This document shows positions 20,061 through 31,356 of a DNA stretch of 64,000 nucleotides, piece by piece. Under the pieces are notes generated by a model. The model made no database searches. It was not told the origin of the DNA and saw only the letters and a program-made list of their open reading frames with translations. Source of the DNA: Triticum aestivum (taxonomy: Eukaryota > Streptophyta > Magnoliopsida > Poales > Poaceae). Position 1 is the first letter of the stretch, and each line of letters starts with the position of its first letter. Location: contig NC_057800.1 in NCBI RefSeq assembly GCF_018294505.1, positions 477,214,530 to 477,278,529 on the forward strand, in the 5' to 3' direction. A program made the position numbers and the translations under genes.

Positions 20061-21890
20061 TTGCTTTACGGCTTAGAACGGGGAATTCAACGACGTTTTG
20101 AACGTCATGGAGCATATGAGATGTTCCAGGAGTTGAAGTTAATATTTCAAGCAAATGCCCGGATTGAGAGATATGAAGTCTCCAATAAGTTCTACAGCTG
20201 CAAGATGGAGGAGAATAGTTCTGTCAGTGAACATATACTCAGAATGTCTGGGTACCATAACCACTTGACTCAACTGGGAGTTACTCTTCCTGTTGATAGT
20301 GTCATTGACAGAGTTCTTCAATCACTGCCACCAAGCTACAAGAGCTTTGTGATGAACTATAATATGCAAGGGATGGATAAGACGATTCCCGAGCTCTTCG
20401 CAATGCTAAAAGCTGTGGAGGTAGAAATCAAGAAGGAGCATCAAGTGTTGATGGTCAACAAGACCACCAGTTTCAAGAAAAAGGGTAAAGGGAAGAAGAA
20501 AGGGAACTTCAAGAAGAACGAGAAACAAGTTGTTGCTCAAGAGAAGAAACCCAAGTCTGGACCTAAGCCTGAGACTGAGTGCTTCTACTGCAAAGGGACT
20601 GGTCACTGGAAGCGGAACTGCCCCAAGTATTTGGCAGATAAGAAGGATGGCAAGGTGAACAAAGGTATATGTGATATACATGTTATTGATGTGTACCTTA
20701 CTAAAGCTCGCAGTAGCACCTGGGTATTTGATACTGGTTCTGTTGCTAATATTTGCAACTTGAAAGAGGGACTACGGATTAAGCGAAGATTGGCTAAGGA
20801 CAAGGTGACGATGCGCGTGGGAAATGGTTCCAAAGTCGATGTGATCGCCGTCGGCATGCTACCTCTACATCTACCTTCGGGATTAGTTTTTGACCTAAAT
20901 AATTGTTATTTGGTGCCAGCGTTGAGCATGAACATTATATCTGGATCTTGTTTGATGCGAGACGGTTATTCATTTAAATCAGAGAATAATGGTTGTTCTA
21001 TTTATATGAGTAATATCTTTTATGGTCATGCACCCTTGAAGAGTGGTCTATTTTTAATGAAACTCAATAGTAGTGATACACATATTCATAATATTGAAAC
21101 CAAAAGATGCAGACTTGGTAATGATAGTGCAACTTATTTGTGGCACTGCCGTTTAGGTCATATTAGTGTAAAGCGCATGAAGAAACTCCATTCTGATGGA
21201 CTTTTGGAATCACTTGATTATGAATCACTTGGTACTTGTGAACCATGCCTCATTGGCAAGATGACTAAAACACCATTCTCCGGAACTATGGAGCCAGCAA
21301 CAAATTTGTTGGAAATCATACATACTGATGTATGTGGTCCGATGAATATTGAGGCTCGCGGCGGGTATCGTTATTTTCTCACCTTCACAGATGAATTGAG
21401 CAGATATGGGTATATCTACTTGATGAAACATAAGTCTGAAACATTTGAAAAGTTCAAAGAATTTCAGAGTGAAGTGGAAAATCATCGTAACAAGAAAATA
21501 AAGTTTCTACGATCTGATCGTGGAGGAGAATATTTGAGTTACGAGTTTGGTCTTCATTTGAAACATTGCGGAATAGTTTCGCAACTCACGCCACCCGGAA
21601 CTCCACAGCGTAATGGTGTGTCCGAACATCGTAATCGTACTTTACTAGATATGGTGCGATCTATGATGTCTCTTACTGATTTACCGCTATCGTTTTGGGG
21701 TTATGCTTTAGAGACAACTGCATTCACGTTAAATAGGGCACCATCTAAATCCGTTGAGACGACGCCTTATGAACTATGGTTTGGCAAGAAACCAAAGTTG
21801 TCGTTTCTTAAAGTTTGGGGCCGCGATGCTTATGTGAAAAAGCTTCAACCTGATAAGCTCGACCCAAATCGGAGAAATGTGTCTTCATAG
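20061..21890 (+). CDS. E2 Gag-protease-integrase open frame, 609 aa (Copia)
   Basis: This is the longest Copia open frame in the window. Domains in order: capsid part of Gag (residues 1-130); Lys-rich stretch; zinc knuckle CFYCKGTGHWKRNC at about 174-187; protease active site WVFDTGS with Asp near 224; integrase zinc-binding region (WHCRLGHISVKRM and CEPC, about 360-400); integrase core with Asp 423 (HTDVCGP), Asp 486 (RSDRGGEY) and Glu 522 (GVSEHRN), a D,D(35)E arrangement; then the start of the GKKPKLSFLKVWG segment. One base is missing near 21862 compared with E1, so the frame ends early at 21890. It belongs to the same frame as the Gag start, apart from the nonsense codon at 20019. Confidence 0.85.
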   Translation: MLYGLERGIQRRFERHGAYEMFQELKLIFQANARIERYEVSNKFYSCKMEENSSVSEHILRMSGYHNHLTQLGVTLPVDSVIDRVLQSLPPSYKSFVMNYNMQGMDKTIPELFAMLKAVEVEIKKEHQVLMVNKTTSFKKKGKGKKKGNFKKNEKQVVAQEKKPKSGPKPETECFYCKGTGHWKRNCPKYLADKKDGKVNKGICDIHVIDVYLTKARSSTWVFDTGSVANICNLKEGLRIKRRLAKDKVTMRVGNGSKVDVIAVGMLPLHLPSGLVFDLNNCYLVPALSMNIISGSCLMRDGYSFKSENNGCSIYMSNIFYGHAPLKSGLFLMKLNSSDTHIHNIETKRCRLGNDSATYLWHCRLGHISVKRMKKLHSDGLLESLDYESLGTCEPCLIGKMTKTPFSGTMEPATNLLEIIHTDVCGPMNIEARGGYRYFLTFTDELSRYGYIYLMKHKSETFEKFKEFQSEVENHRNKKIKFLRSDRGGEYLSYEFGLHLKHCGIVSQLTPPGTPQRNGVSEHRNRTLLDMVRSMMSLTDLPLSFWGYALETTAFTLNRAPSKSVETTPYELWFGKKPKLSFLKVWGRDAYVKKLQPDKLDPNRRNVSS

Positions 21891-23040
21891 GATACCCAAA
21901 GGAGACTGTTGGGTACACCTTCTATCATAGATCGAAGGCAAGACATTTGTTGTTAAGAATGGATCCTTTCTAGAGATGGAGTTTCTCTCGAAAGAAGTGA
22001 GTGGGAGGAAAGTAGAACTTGATGAGGTAACTGTACCTACTCCCTTATTGGGAAGTATTCTATTATAGAAACCGGTTCCTATGAAACCTACACCAATTAG
22101 TGAGGAAGCCAATGATGATGATCATGACACTTCAGATCAAGTTACTAGGGAACCTCGTAGATCAACCAGAGTAAGATCCGCACCTGAGTGGTACGGTAAT
22201 CCTGTTCTGGAGGTCATGTTACTTGACCATGACGAACCTATGAACTATGAGGAAGCGATGATGAGTCCAGATTCCGCAAAATGGCTTGAGGCCATGAAAT
22301 CAGAGATGGGATCCATGTATGAGAACAAAGTGTGGACTTTAATGCCCAATGATCAGCAAGCCATCGAGAATGAATGGATTTTCTAGAAGAAGACTGGCGC
22401 TGACGGTAACGTTACTGTCTACAAAGCTCGACTTGTTGCAAAAGGTTTTCGACAAGTTCAAGGAGTTGACTATGATGAGACCTTCTCACCCGTAGCGATG
22501 CGAAAGTCCGTCTGAATCATGTTAGCTATTGCTGCATTTTATGATTATGAAATTTGGCAAATGGATGTAAAGACTGCATTCCTGAATGGATTTCTAGAAG
22601 AAGAGTTGTATATGATGCAACCTGAAGGTTTTATCGATCCAGAGGGTACTAACAAAGTGTGCTAGCTCCAGCGATCCATTTATGGACTGGTGCAAGCTTC
22701 TCGGAGTTGGAATAAACGTTTTGATAGTGTGATCAAAGCATATGGTTTTATACATACTTTTGGAGAAGCCTGTATTTACAAGAAAGTGCGTGGGAACTCT
22801 GTAGCATTTCTAATATTATATGTGGATGACATATTGTTGATTGGAAATGATATAGAATTTCTGGATACTTGAATAAGAGTTTTTCAATGAAAGACCTCGG
22901 TGAAGCTGCTTATATATTAGGCATCAAGATCTATAGAGATAGATCAAGACGCCTAATTGGACTTTCACAAAGCACATACCTTGATAAGTTTTGAAGAAGT
23001 TCAGAATGGATCAAGCTAAGAAAGGGTTCTTGCCTATGTT
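21891..23040 (+). pseudogene. E2 reverse transcriptase, broken
   Basis: The frame reopens at 22081 (acidic linker SEEANDDDHDTSD, then WLEAMKSEMGSMYENKVW). A TAG at 22384-22386, a TGA near 22513 and a TAG near 22664 interrupt the domain. QMDVKTAFLNG and LQRSIYGLVQASRSW are visible, and the active site YVDD is intact at 22819-22830. A small deletion after 22857 shifts the frame, and another single-base loss occurs near 22990. Reverse transcriptase activity is not possible from this copy. Confidence 0.85.
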
Positions 23041-23097
23041 ACAAGGTGTGAAGTCGAGTAAGACTCAATGCCCGACCACTTCAAAAGATAGAGAAAA

Positions 23098-23733
23098 ATG
23101 AAAAATGTACCCTATGCTTCAGCCATAGGCTCTATCATGTATGCAATGTTGTGTACCAGACCTGATGTGTGCCTTGCTATTAGTTTAGAAGGGAGGTACC
23201 AAAGTAATCCAGGAGTGGATCACTGGACAGTGGTCCAGAACATCCTGAAATACCTGGAAAGGACTAAGGATATGTTTCTTGTTTATGGAGGTGACAAAGA
23301 GCTCGTCGTAAATGGTTACGTCAATGCAAGCTTTGACACTGATCCGGACAACTCTAAATTGCAAACTGGATACGTGTTTATATTGAACGGTGGAGCTGTC
23401 AGTTGGAGCAGTTCTAAACAAAGCGTCGTGGCGGGATCTACGTGTGAAGCGGAGTACATAGATGCTTCAGAAGTATCAAATGAAGGAGTCTGGATGAAGG
23501 AGTTCATATCCGATCTAGGTGTCATACCTAGTGCATCGGGTCCAATGAAAATCTTTTGTGACAATATTGGTGCAATTGCCTTGGTAAAGGAATCCAGATT
23601 TCACAAGAGAACCAAACACATCAAGAGACGCTTCAATTCCACCCACGACCAAGTCCAGGTGGGAGACATAGAGATTTGCAAGATACATACAGATATGAAT
23701 GTTGCAGACCCGTTGACTAAGCCTCTCTCATGA
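23098..23733 (+). CDS. E2 reverse transcriptase end and RNase H, 211-aa open frame
   Basis: The open frame covers the connection from reverse transcriptase (YASAIGSIMYAMLCTRPDV) and the RNase H domain: GYVNASFD, the acidic EAEYIDASE, FCDNIGAIALVKE and the C-terminal VADPLTKPLS, ending 87 bases before the 3' LTR. The first catalytic Asp of RNase H is Asn here (AAT at 23323-23325); E1 and E3 keep GAT at this codon. So the domain is full length but probably inactive. The listed start is only the first ATG after upstream damage; the natural protein is a polyprotein. Confidence 0.8.
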   Translation: MKNVPYASAIGSIMYAMLCTRPDVCLAISLEGRYQSNPGVDHWTVVQNILKYLERTKDMFLVYGGDKELVVNGYVNASFDTDPDNSKLQTGYVFILNGGAVSWSSSKQSVVAGSTCEAEYIDASEVSNEGVWMKEFISDLGVIPSASGPMKIFCDNIGAIALVKESRFHKRTKHIKRRFNSTHDQVQVGDIEICKIHTDMNVADPLTKPLS

Positions 23734-23807
23734 GCAAAACATGATCAGCACCAAGTCTCCAAGGGTGTTAGAATCATTACTGTGTAATCTAGATTATTGA
23801 ATCTAGT

Positions 23808-23820
23808 GCAAGTGGGATAC
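23808..23820 (+). promoter_or_regulatory. E2 polypurine tract
   Basis: GCAAGTGGGATAC lies directly before the 3' LTR at 23821. The counterpart in E3 is CAAGTGGGAGAC (39401-39412). Confidence 0.75.
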
Positions 23821-25402
23821 TGAAGGAAATATGCCCTAGAGGCAATAATAAAGTCATTATTTATTTCCTTATTTCATGATAAATGTTTATTATTCATGCT
23901 AGAATAGTATTAACCGGTAACATAATACATGTGTGAATACATAGACAAACAGAGTGTCACTAGTATGCCTCTACTAGATTAGCTCGTTGATCAAAGATGG
24001 TTATGTTTCCTAACCATAGACATGAGTTGTCATTTGATAAATGGGATCACATCATTAAGAGAATGATGTGATTGACTTGACCCATTCTGTTAGCTTAGCA
24101 CTTAATCATTTTCGTTTACTGCTATTGCTTTTTTCATGACTTATACATGTTCCTATGACCATGAGATTATGCAACTCCCGATTACCAGAAGAACACTTTG
24201 TGTGCTACCAAACGTCACAACGTAACTGAGTGACTATAAAGGTGCTCTACAGGTGTCTCCGATGGTACTTGTTGAGTTGGCATAGATCGAGATTAGGATT
24301 TGTCACTCCGATTGTCGGAGAGGTATCTCTAGGACCTCTCGGTAATGCACATCACTATAAGCCTTGCAAGCAATGCAACTAATGAGTTAGTTGCAGGATG
24401 ATGCATTAAGGAAACGAGTAAAGAGACTTGCTAGTAACGAGATTGAACTAGGTATTGAGATACCGGCGATCGAATCTCGGGCAAGTAACATACCGATGAC
24501 AAAGGGAATAACGTATGTTGTTATGCGGTTTGACCGATAAAGATCTTCATAGAATTTGTAGGAGCCAATATGAACATCCAGGTTCCGCTATTGGTTATTG
24601 ATCGGAGACGTGTCTCGATCATGTCTACATAGTTCTCCAACCCGTAGGGTCCACACGCTTAACATTCGGTGACGATCAATATTATGAGTTTATGTTATTT
24701 GATGTACCGAAGGTAGTTCAGAGTCCCGGATGAGATGGGGGACATGATGAGGAGTCTCGAAATGGTCGAGACGTAAAGATCGATATATTGGACGACTATA
24801 TTCGGACATCGCAAAGGTTCCGAGTGATTCGAGTATTTTTCGGAGTACCGAGGAGTTACGGGAATACGGGGAAGAAGTATTGGGCCTCATGGGCCAAGTG
24901 GTGGAAGAGAGGAGGCAGGGCGCGTGGCCCCCCAGCCCAAACCGAATTGGACTAGGGGGCGGCCCCCTTTCCTCCTTCCCTTCCTCTCCTTCCTTCTCCC
25001 TCTCCTCCTTCCTTTCCTCCTCCTAGTAGGAGTAGGAACGGGGAGTCCTACTCCTACTAGGAGGAGGACTCCTCCTCCTGGCGCGCCCTACAAGGGCCGG
25101 CCGTCCCCCCTTTCCCTTTATATACGGGGACAGGGGCACCCTAGAACACACAAGTTGATTGTTCCAAGGCGTGTGCGGTGCCCCCCTCCACCATAATCCA
25201 CCTCGATCATATCGTAGTGGTGCTTAGGCGAAGCCCTGCGTCAGTAGCAACATCATCACCGTCATCACGCCGTGGTGCTGACGGAACTCTCCCGTGAAGC
25301 TCTGTCGGATCGGAATTCATGGGACATCATCGAGTTGAACGCGTGCTAAACTCGGATGTGCCGTGCGTTCGGTACTTGGATCGGTCGGATCGTGAAGACG
25401 TT
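23821..25402 (+). repeat. E2 3' LTR, left part
   Basis: It begins TGAAGGAAATATGCC and runs to GAAGACGTT, where the 25403-31351 element is inserted. TATA box at 25117-25125. The inverted repeat has arms at 25042-25056 and 25058-25072 with one mismatch. Confidence 0.92.
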
Positions 25403-25887
25403 TGTCGGTGTCAAAACCGGCGGATCTCGGGTAGGTGGTCCCAGACTGTGCGTCTAAGGTGGATGGTAACAGGAGGCACGGGACACGATGTTTTACCCAG
25501 GTTCGGGCCCTCTTGATGGAGGTAAAACCCTACGTCCTGCTTGATTAATATTGATGATATGGGTAGTACAAGAGTAGATCTACCACGAGATCAGAGAGGC
25601 TAAACCCTAGAAGCTAGCCTATGGTATGATTGTTGATGTGTATATGTTCTATCGACTAGCCTGGCCTCGGTTTATATAATGCACCAGAGGCCTAGGATAA
25701 CAAGAGTCCTAGCCGAATACACCGGTGGGGAGGAGTCCTTGTCTTGATCGCCAAGTCTTGTGGAATATTCCTTGTATGCGGCAGCTGTCTGAACTGGCCC
25801 ATGAGTATACGGCCATGGGGGTCCTCAGCCCAATCTAATAGATTGGGAGATGACGTGGTGAGTACTCCCTAGTCCAGGACACCGTCA
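25403..25887 (-). repeat. 3' LTR of the nested non-autonomous element
   Basis: On the plus strand it runs TGTCGGTGTCAAAACCGG...GGACACCGTCA. On the minus strand a TATATAAACC TATA box lies near 25670-25680. Confidence 0.92.
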
Positions 25888-26152
25888 GTAGGCCCCTGAA
25901 CCGGTCTTCAAGTTAGGGACGCTCCTCGATTCTTCCGAACTGTTCTTCATCTTCGGTTGACGGTCTTGAAAACTGGTTCAACAAATCTTCTCATCTACGA
26001 TCTTGAGGATCGCCGAAATGCATTCGGCGAGTTTACACGTCGGGTATCCGAGGAGCCCCTTTAAGTTTCTGGCCTTTATCAATGCCTTGTTATTTTTATG
26101 CCACACCTCGGGTTTGAAATTGTTCTCGGGCGGCAGCGTCCTCTTGCGTCCG
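25888..26152 (-). other. Polypurine tract and 3' internal end of the non-autonomous element
   Basis: The polypurine tract (minus-strand GGTTCAGGGGCCTAC) occupies about 25888-25902. The remainder shows no conserved reading frame. Confidence 0.5.
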
Positions 26153-26459
26153 AGCTCCAATGCCGAACTGCATTCGAGGTATCTTTTGCAGCCGAGCACC
26201 AACGCCAGACCGCTTCCCAGCTCTAACGCCAGAATGTATCCGAGCTCCAACGCCGGACTATATCCGAGCTCCAACGCCGGACAGTGTCCCAGCTCCAATG
26301 CCAGACTATATCCGAGCTCCAACGCTGGACAGTGTCCAGCTCCAACGCCGGACTATATCCAAGCTCCAACGCCGGACAGTGTCCCAGCTCCAACGCCGGA
26401 CTATATCCGAGCTCCAACGCCAGACAGTGTCCCAGCTCCAACGCCGGACTATATCCGAG
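26153..26459. repeat. 24-bp tandem repeat array inside the non-autonomous element
   Basis: About 12 units of 24 bp based on AGCTCCAACGCCGGAC, with two alternating endings (TATATCCG and AGTGTCCC), giving a 48-bp higher-order period in the central part. Because 24 is a multiple of three, several frames on both strands stay open and encode 8-residue repeats (APTPDYIR/APTPDSVP on plus, ALELGYSP/ALELGHCP on minus). More degenerate units continue on both sides, for example at about 26503 and 26548. Confidence 0.88.
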
Positions 26460-29400
26460 GTGTCATATCACCTTGGTTCAAAAAAGTTGAAGGAGTTTAG
26501 CCGAGCTTAATGCCGGAAATGCCCTCTATGGAGCCAGCCACTAGTGCCCGAGCTTTATGCCGGACTTCTTCCGAGGTGGTGCACCACCCCGACTGTGGGC
26601 CGATTTTTTGTCAATATTTTTTATTATTGCAATTTATTCTCTGCCGAGATATATGGCCAGTAGCCCTCAAGGTGTGTATCGGTCTAAAACCCGAGATGCA
26701 CCTGAAGGATGACGTAAGACCGCTGATCCCAGTAGCCGTTGAGACTCAGGTTGATTTGCAAAATCGGCCTGAGGATCAAGTCCTAGCTCGGCAGAGTACT
26801 TCGGGACACAAAAAGCGGCGTGCTTAGTCCTCGAGACTCAGGTTGGGTGCGGCCGACCAACCCGAGGATCAAAATCTCCTCGGCAACTATATTGCACTTA
26901 AAATTTTCTGCATTGAACAGGCAATGCAGTAGCCCCCGAGACACTGGTCGGGTGGTAACACCAGATCAGGGGATCGATGTGCCCCTTTAATATTTGTAAA
27001 TAATAAGGCCGAAGCCCAGTAGCCCCCGAGCCTTAATGCGGGCACGGGTGGCCGAATTAAGGATCGATATCCATAGTAAAATCACAAATTATGTGTAATG
27101 ACTCTATGTATCCAAGTACTTTACGTCATTAATGCTTGGGTCCACATTGTACAAAACTTTGTTGACCGACCATCGGCTTCCACCTCCTCGGCTAGTAGCC
27201 GAGGAGTGTTTGTCCTACTTTGTAAAGCCTTTATGAGGGCAAAGATTTACAACAAACAAGGCAATCTGACCATATGGTTTTATAAACAAAGGTACGCAGA
27301 GAGTTATATTACTGTTTAACAGAAGAAATGTCTTCCAAAGAAAATAGTCCCGCTATCGGTTCCTTTCTTTGGGTTGTCATGCTAAGCATGATCATTAAAC
27401 CTCAACTCTAATGTAAGAGCAAAATATCGAGGATTTAGTTTGGGAGGTCAGTTAATAGCCCCCGGTAGTGTTCGGCGACAGTCGGGGTCAAGCCGTAAAC
27501 ACTTCAGCCAATGTTATGAACGGCCCGTCTTTTAACATAGTCATCGGATCGCTGACCAGTTTATGCTTATTGTGACAGTCAGTTTTCGGCTTTCTCCACT
27601 GAGGTGCTTAACCATGTGAGATGGAAGCACAATCACAGTGGTTCTCCCTTTGCACGCCTAGCCGAACAAAACGGAATGTAGGAAGCAAGTACAGGAGCCG
27701 GGCAACCCAACTATTGACCGAAGACACAATTCGAAACCGATGCATATATAGCAATATCTGAGAATGTTTTTGCCGAATCCCTAAAGGTGTCCGGCGTTGC
27801 ACTGCGAGACTAATGCTGGAAAAGCACAAATAGTTTAAAAGTGCCAAAAAGCTTGGAAAACCAAGAAACGTCAATAAAAGCATGACGTTCGAACAAGATC
27901 AAGTGTTCGGTGCCAATCCGAAAATTGGTCTTAAAAAAGGAAGTGCTTCAGTCGTGCTTTAACATGATACATCCTATCTCAAGACTTCGAGCGGGTCAGC
28001 CTACGGCTTCAACCTCCTATCCCGAGGGCGGAGTACTTCTCATTAGGCCAGTTTAGCAAACTAAACTCTAGCGGCTTTGAGAGAGAAATTAGGCTCCCCG
28101 GCTAGTGACCGCACACTCGCGTCGAAAAAAGGAGTGCTAAATAATAATAATAAAACTTTGCAACGACTAAGAAGAAGAACACTTATTATAAAATGGCTCA
28201 AATAAACTTAAGAGCCCCCAAGTGACTTGGGTATAAGAATGATTGCATGTACCGAAGTACTTATATCATATCTATGTTCAACCGAACTTTAAACGCGTCT
28301 TACTCGACCGTCAACTTCTCCCTCTTCGGTCAAGGACCGAAAAGTGTTATGTACTCCATCGGTCGAGAATATCGACGGTGTTTCCAATAACCAGGCAATC
28401 AGGCCATAAGGTTGTAACAGACAAAGCGCGCTCAGGGAACTTATGCTATATTATCGTGAAGTGTAAGAAGCATCTTCGAAGAAAATAGTACCCCCACTGA
28501 TACCTTTCTTCGGTGCTCATTGTTATTATGAGACTTGTGCAATAGATTTATTGTACTCATGAGTTCCGTTGTATGCCGACCATCATTGAAAACTATAAGA
28601 GCGCTAGCTTTCGACTTCACCCAGTCTGAGGTCCGGCTCGGTTGACCCAATCGTGACAATCGCAGAGGTGCTCCCTTTACTCCCTAGCCGAACAATCGGG
28701 AACGTAGGGGTAAACATAGGAGCGAGGCAACCCAGCTTGCAAATCGCTTAAGTCAATATGATGCATATTGTGGCGTAATACACAAACAAGGAACGAAGCC
28801 GTACAAGTATAATCATATGCAAGTGGAAAAGCTTCATGAAGGAAGCCCCCAAATGAAGGTATTTGGATTTATGCGTCACAAACAAAGTTTGGACAAGGAA
28901 ATTTTTTACAAGCAACTTTTTTCCAAAAAAGTATAATGCTTGGTCAAACCGAACGCAAGTTAGAAATTAAAGCTTTGAGCATGAAAGCGACTTAGCTGGT
29001 TAATGTGTTCGGTATTGATGACGCGGTCCGAGCTTGATGCGGGGCAAGGTTCCATCCCCCAAGCTGGTCCCGAGGTGGCGGAGCGGAGAACTCGACACGC
29101 CGAAGTGGTGACATAGCACGGTCAATGCAGACCGGCAGAGTGACGCTGAAGTCCCCGGATCATTTTCCTGTGCACAAAAAATAGTGCAAACCGGAGATAA
29201 TAGTAATAATGATAATAAAAAAATGTTGCATAATAAATAATTTATGCAAAGTGAGGAATAGAAGAAATATGGCCTGGTGCCGAAGTCAATGTCGATGCAG
29301 GGCGTCGGCGTGATGTAGTAAAGGCGTGGCAAAGCCTGAATTCACAGGTCGGTTCGAGCTCCAGATGCGGCGTTCGCCGGACTATGTACGAAAACTGATC

Positions 29401-30866
29401 GAAGCACCACGTGATCGCCATTAATGCGGTCACCATTTGATAGACCTGTGTACATATCATGGACAAACCAGAGTAATAATTCCTTGGGAAAAATGAACCC
29501 AAACAAGCAAAAAATACTGGGATTAATAGCACCTGGTTTATTTGTTGTAGCAATCCGAAGGAAGGTGATTCCGAAAATTGGGACTCCCTCCGCACACCCA
29601 TTCCCTGATGGGCGATAAAACGACGGCATGGCAATGCTGATAAAGGTTGACTCGCCGAGGCAAAGCCCTCGGCCCGGCTAACGTGATGGAGCTGGTCGGC
29701 TAGTGACGCCGAAGTGTCCGGAGTAGGTTGATGAAGAGATGGCGAAGCCCCCGGTCCAGCCGAGATGTCGAAGCCTCGACGTCAGCCGATGAGTCGAAGT
29801 AGGTCGGCGTGATGGACACCAGCTTGAAGAAGCAATAGTGTGGCCCTGTCGATGCAGGTCGTGACGTGGTCGATGCCGGCTTGATGAAGCGACCGTGCGG
29901 CGATGCCGGTATGTCCGCTCCGTGTAATCTGTGGGGCGGCGATGTTGATGATGATTTATCCTTCGCGATGCCGGACTCTTTTTCGGCTTGCCGAGATTAT
30001 GATCCGAAGAAGTTGAGCTCGGCTAAAGTGACGACGTGTCTAGCGCAGGTCGGCAGCCGTGGAGTAATATTGCCGGACTGGTTTGACACCAGCATGATGT
30101 TGAAGATCATGTTTAAAAGATCTTAAAGTTAGTGGGATGTGTTCGGGAACAAAACAGAATACCCCATACAAAACTTCCTTCAAAAGGGATGTCCGAAACC
30201 CCGTTCATAAAAAAGATGAACTCGGGTCGGATTCGTTTTCGCGCAGAAAACAGATCCGGAAAGTGATGCACTAATCGGAAGGTTCCCGGAGTTTGGACGG
30301 TCGGATCGAGCTGAAATTTTGAGAGGTGGTAGATATAGAAATTCCGCAGACGAACAATGGTTGGATCTTCCAAAGGACTTCCGAGCTAGAAGCTGGACAC
30401 CACGCCCTAAACTCATCCAAATTCCCATCCAGATTTGACAGGGCTCCGGTATATCGTGGATTGCCAGAGATTCCTCCATCGGAACTCGACGAAATTTTCC
30501 AGGATTGTTATTGACTCAATTCCGCACAATTCCACCAAAGCGATCGTCAAAGCGAGACTCGAGGAGGTGGTGGTGGAAGATACGAGTTCGCTGTCCAAAA
30601 AAACAGCACGGTCGCTTGAGGGCAATGTTGACGTTGAGCCCCCGAGCTCCATAGATGATTCCTCCGTGATCTTGATAGAGATCGGAGTTGATGTTTGATG
30701 AAGTCCCTCGTCCGAACATGGTGATCCGAACATGGAGCGCAATTCTTGGTCGAACCAAGGTGACCAGTCGAACTGGTGACGGAGATGCCGAAGTCGCAGT
30801 TGATCTGCCAGCGAGCCATCGATCCTTTTGTCGATCACACAGCGGAACTCTCAATGAAAGCACCAA
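26460..30866 (-). other. Non-coding interior and leader of the non-autonomous element
   Basis: There is no retroelement domain in either strand. The region carries repeated GTAGCCCCCGAG-type phrases (about 26930-27040). Two similar blocks, about 27320-27700 and 28465-28750, share GAAAATAGT/CTTTCTT and CTCCCTTT/CCTAGCCGAAC elements in the same order. A GC-rich stretch full of GCCGAAG/CGGCG motifs spans 29000-30100. Next to the 5' LTR the minus strand reads TTGGTGCTTTCATTGAG, the likely primer-binding region (30850-30866). Confidence 0.6.
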
Positions 30867-31351
30867 TGTCGGTGTCAAAACCGGCAGATCTCGGGTAGGG
30901 GGTCCCGAACTGTGTGTCTAAGGTGGATGGTAACAGGAGGCAGGGGACACGATGTTTTACCCAGGTTCGGGCCCTCTTGATGGAGGTAAAACCCTACGTC
31001 CTGCTTGATTAATATTGATGATATGGGTAGTACAAGAGTAGATCTACCACGAGATCGGAGAGGCTAAACCCTAGAAGCTAGCCTATGGTATGATTGTTGA
31101 TGTGTATATGTTCTATCGACTAGCCTGGCCTCGGTTTATATAATGCACCAGAGGCCTAGGATAACAAGAGTCCTAGCCGAATACACCGCTGGGGAGGAGT
31201 CCTTGTCTTGATCGCCAAGTCTTGTGGAATATTCCTTGTATGCGGCAGCTGTCCGAACTGGCCCATGAGTATACGGCCATGGGGGTCCTCGGCCCAATCT
31301 AATAGATCGGGAGATGATGTGGTGAGTACCCCCTAGTCCAGGACATCGTCA
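30867..31351 (-). repeat. 5' LTR of the nested non-autonomous element
   Basis: 485 bp, the same length as the left LTR; TGTCGGTGTC...GACATCGTCA on plus. About 14 substitutions separate the pair and I see no indel. Confidence 0.92.
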
Positions 31352-31356
31352 ACGTT

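Larger units (their letters stand above)
25403..31351 (-). mobile_element. Non-autonomous LTR retrotransposon (LARD-like), 5949 bp
   Basis: It has two 485-bp LTRs (25403-25887 and 30867-31351) differing at about 14 positions (near 3%) and a 5-bp duplication ACGTT. Orientation is minus: next to the left LTR the minus strand reads GGTTCAGGGGCCTAC, a polypurine tract, so the left LTR is the 3' one. The 5-kb interior has no gag, protease, reverse transcriptase or integrase signature; the reading frames are short and repeat-derived. It must have relied on enzymes from another element. LTR ends and polypurine tract resemble the element at 1-840. Confidence 0.9.
25398..31356. repeat. Target-site duplication ACGTT of the nested non-autonomous element
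   Basis: ACGTT at 25398-25402 and again at 31352-31356 brackets the insertion. The joined flanks give GAAGACGTTCGACTACATC, as in other LTRs of the family. Confidence 0.95.

Noticed and set aside
26153..26459. CRISPR-like array
   Set aside because: Units are contiguous 24-bp repeats with no unique spacers, in a plant retrotransposon.
26003..26510. Overlapping frames of 68-165 residues on both strands encoding 8-residue repeats
   Set aside because: They are a by-product of a 24-bp tandem repeat; being open in several frames at once argues against coding.
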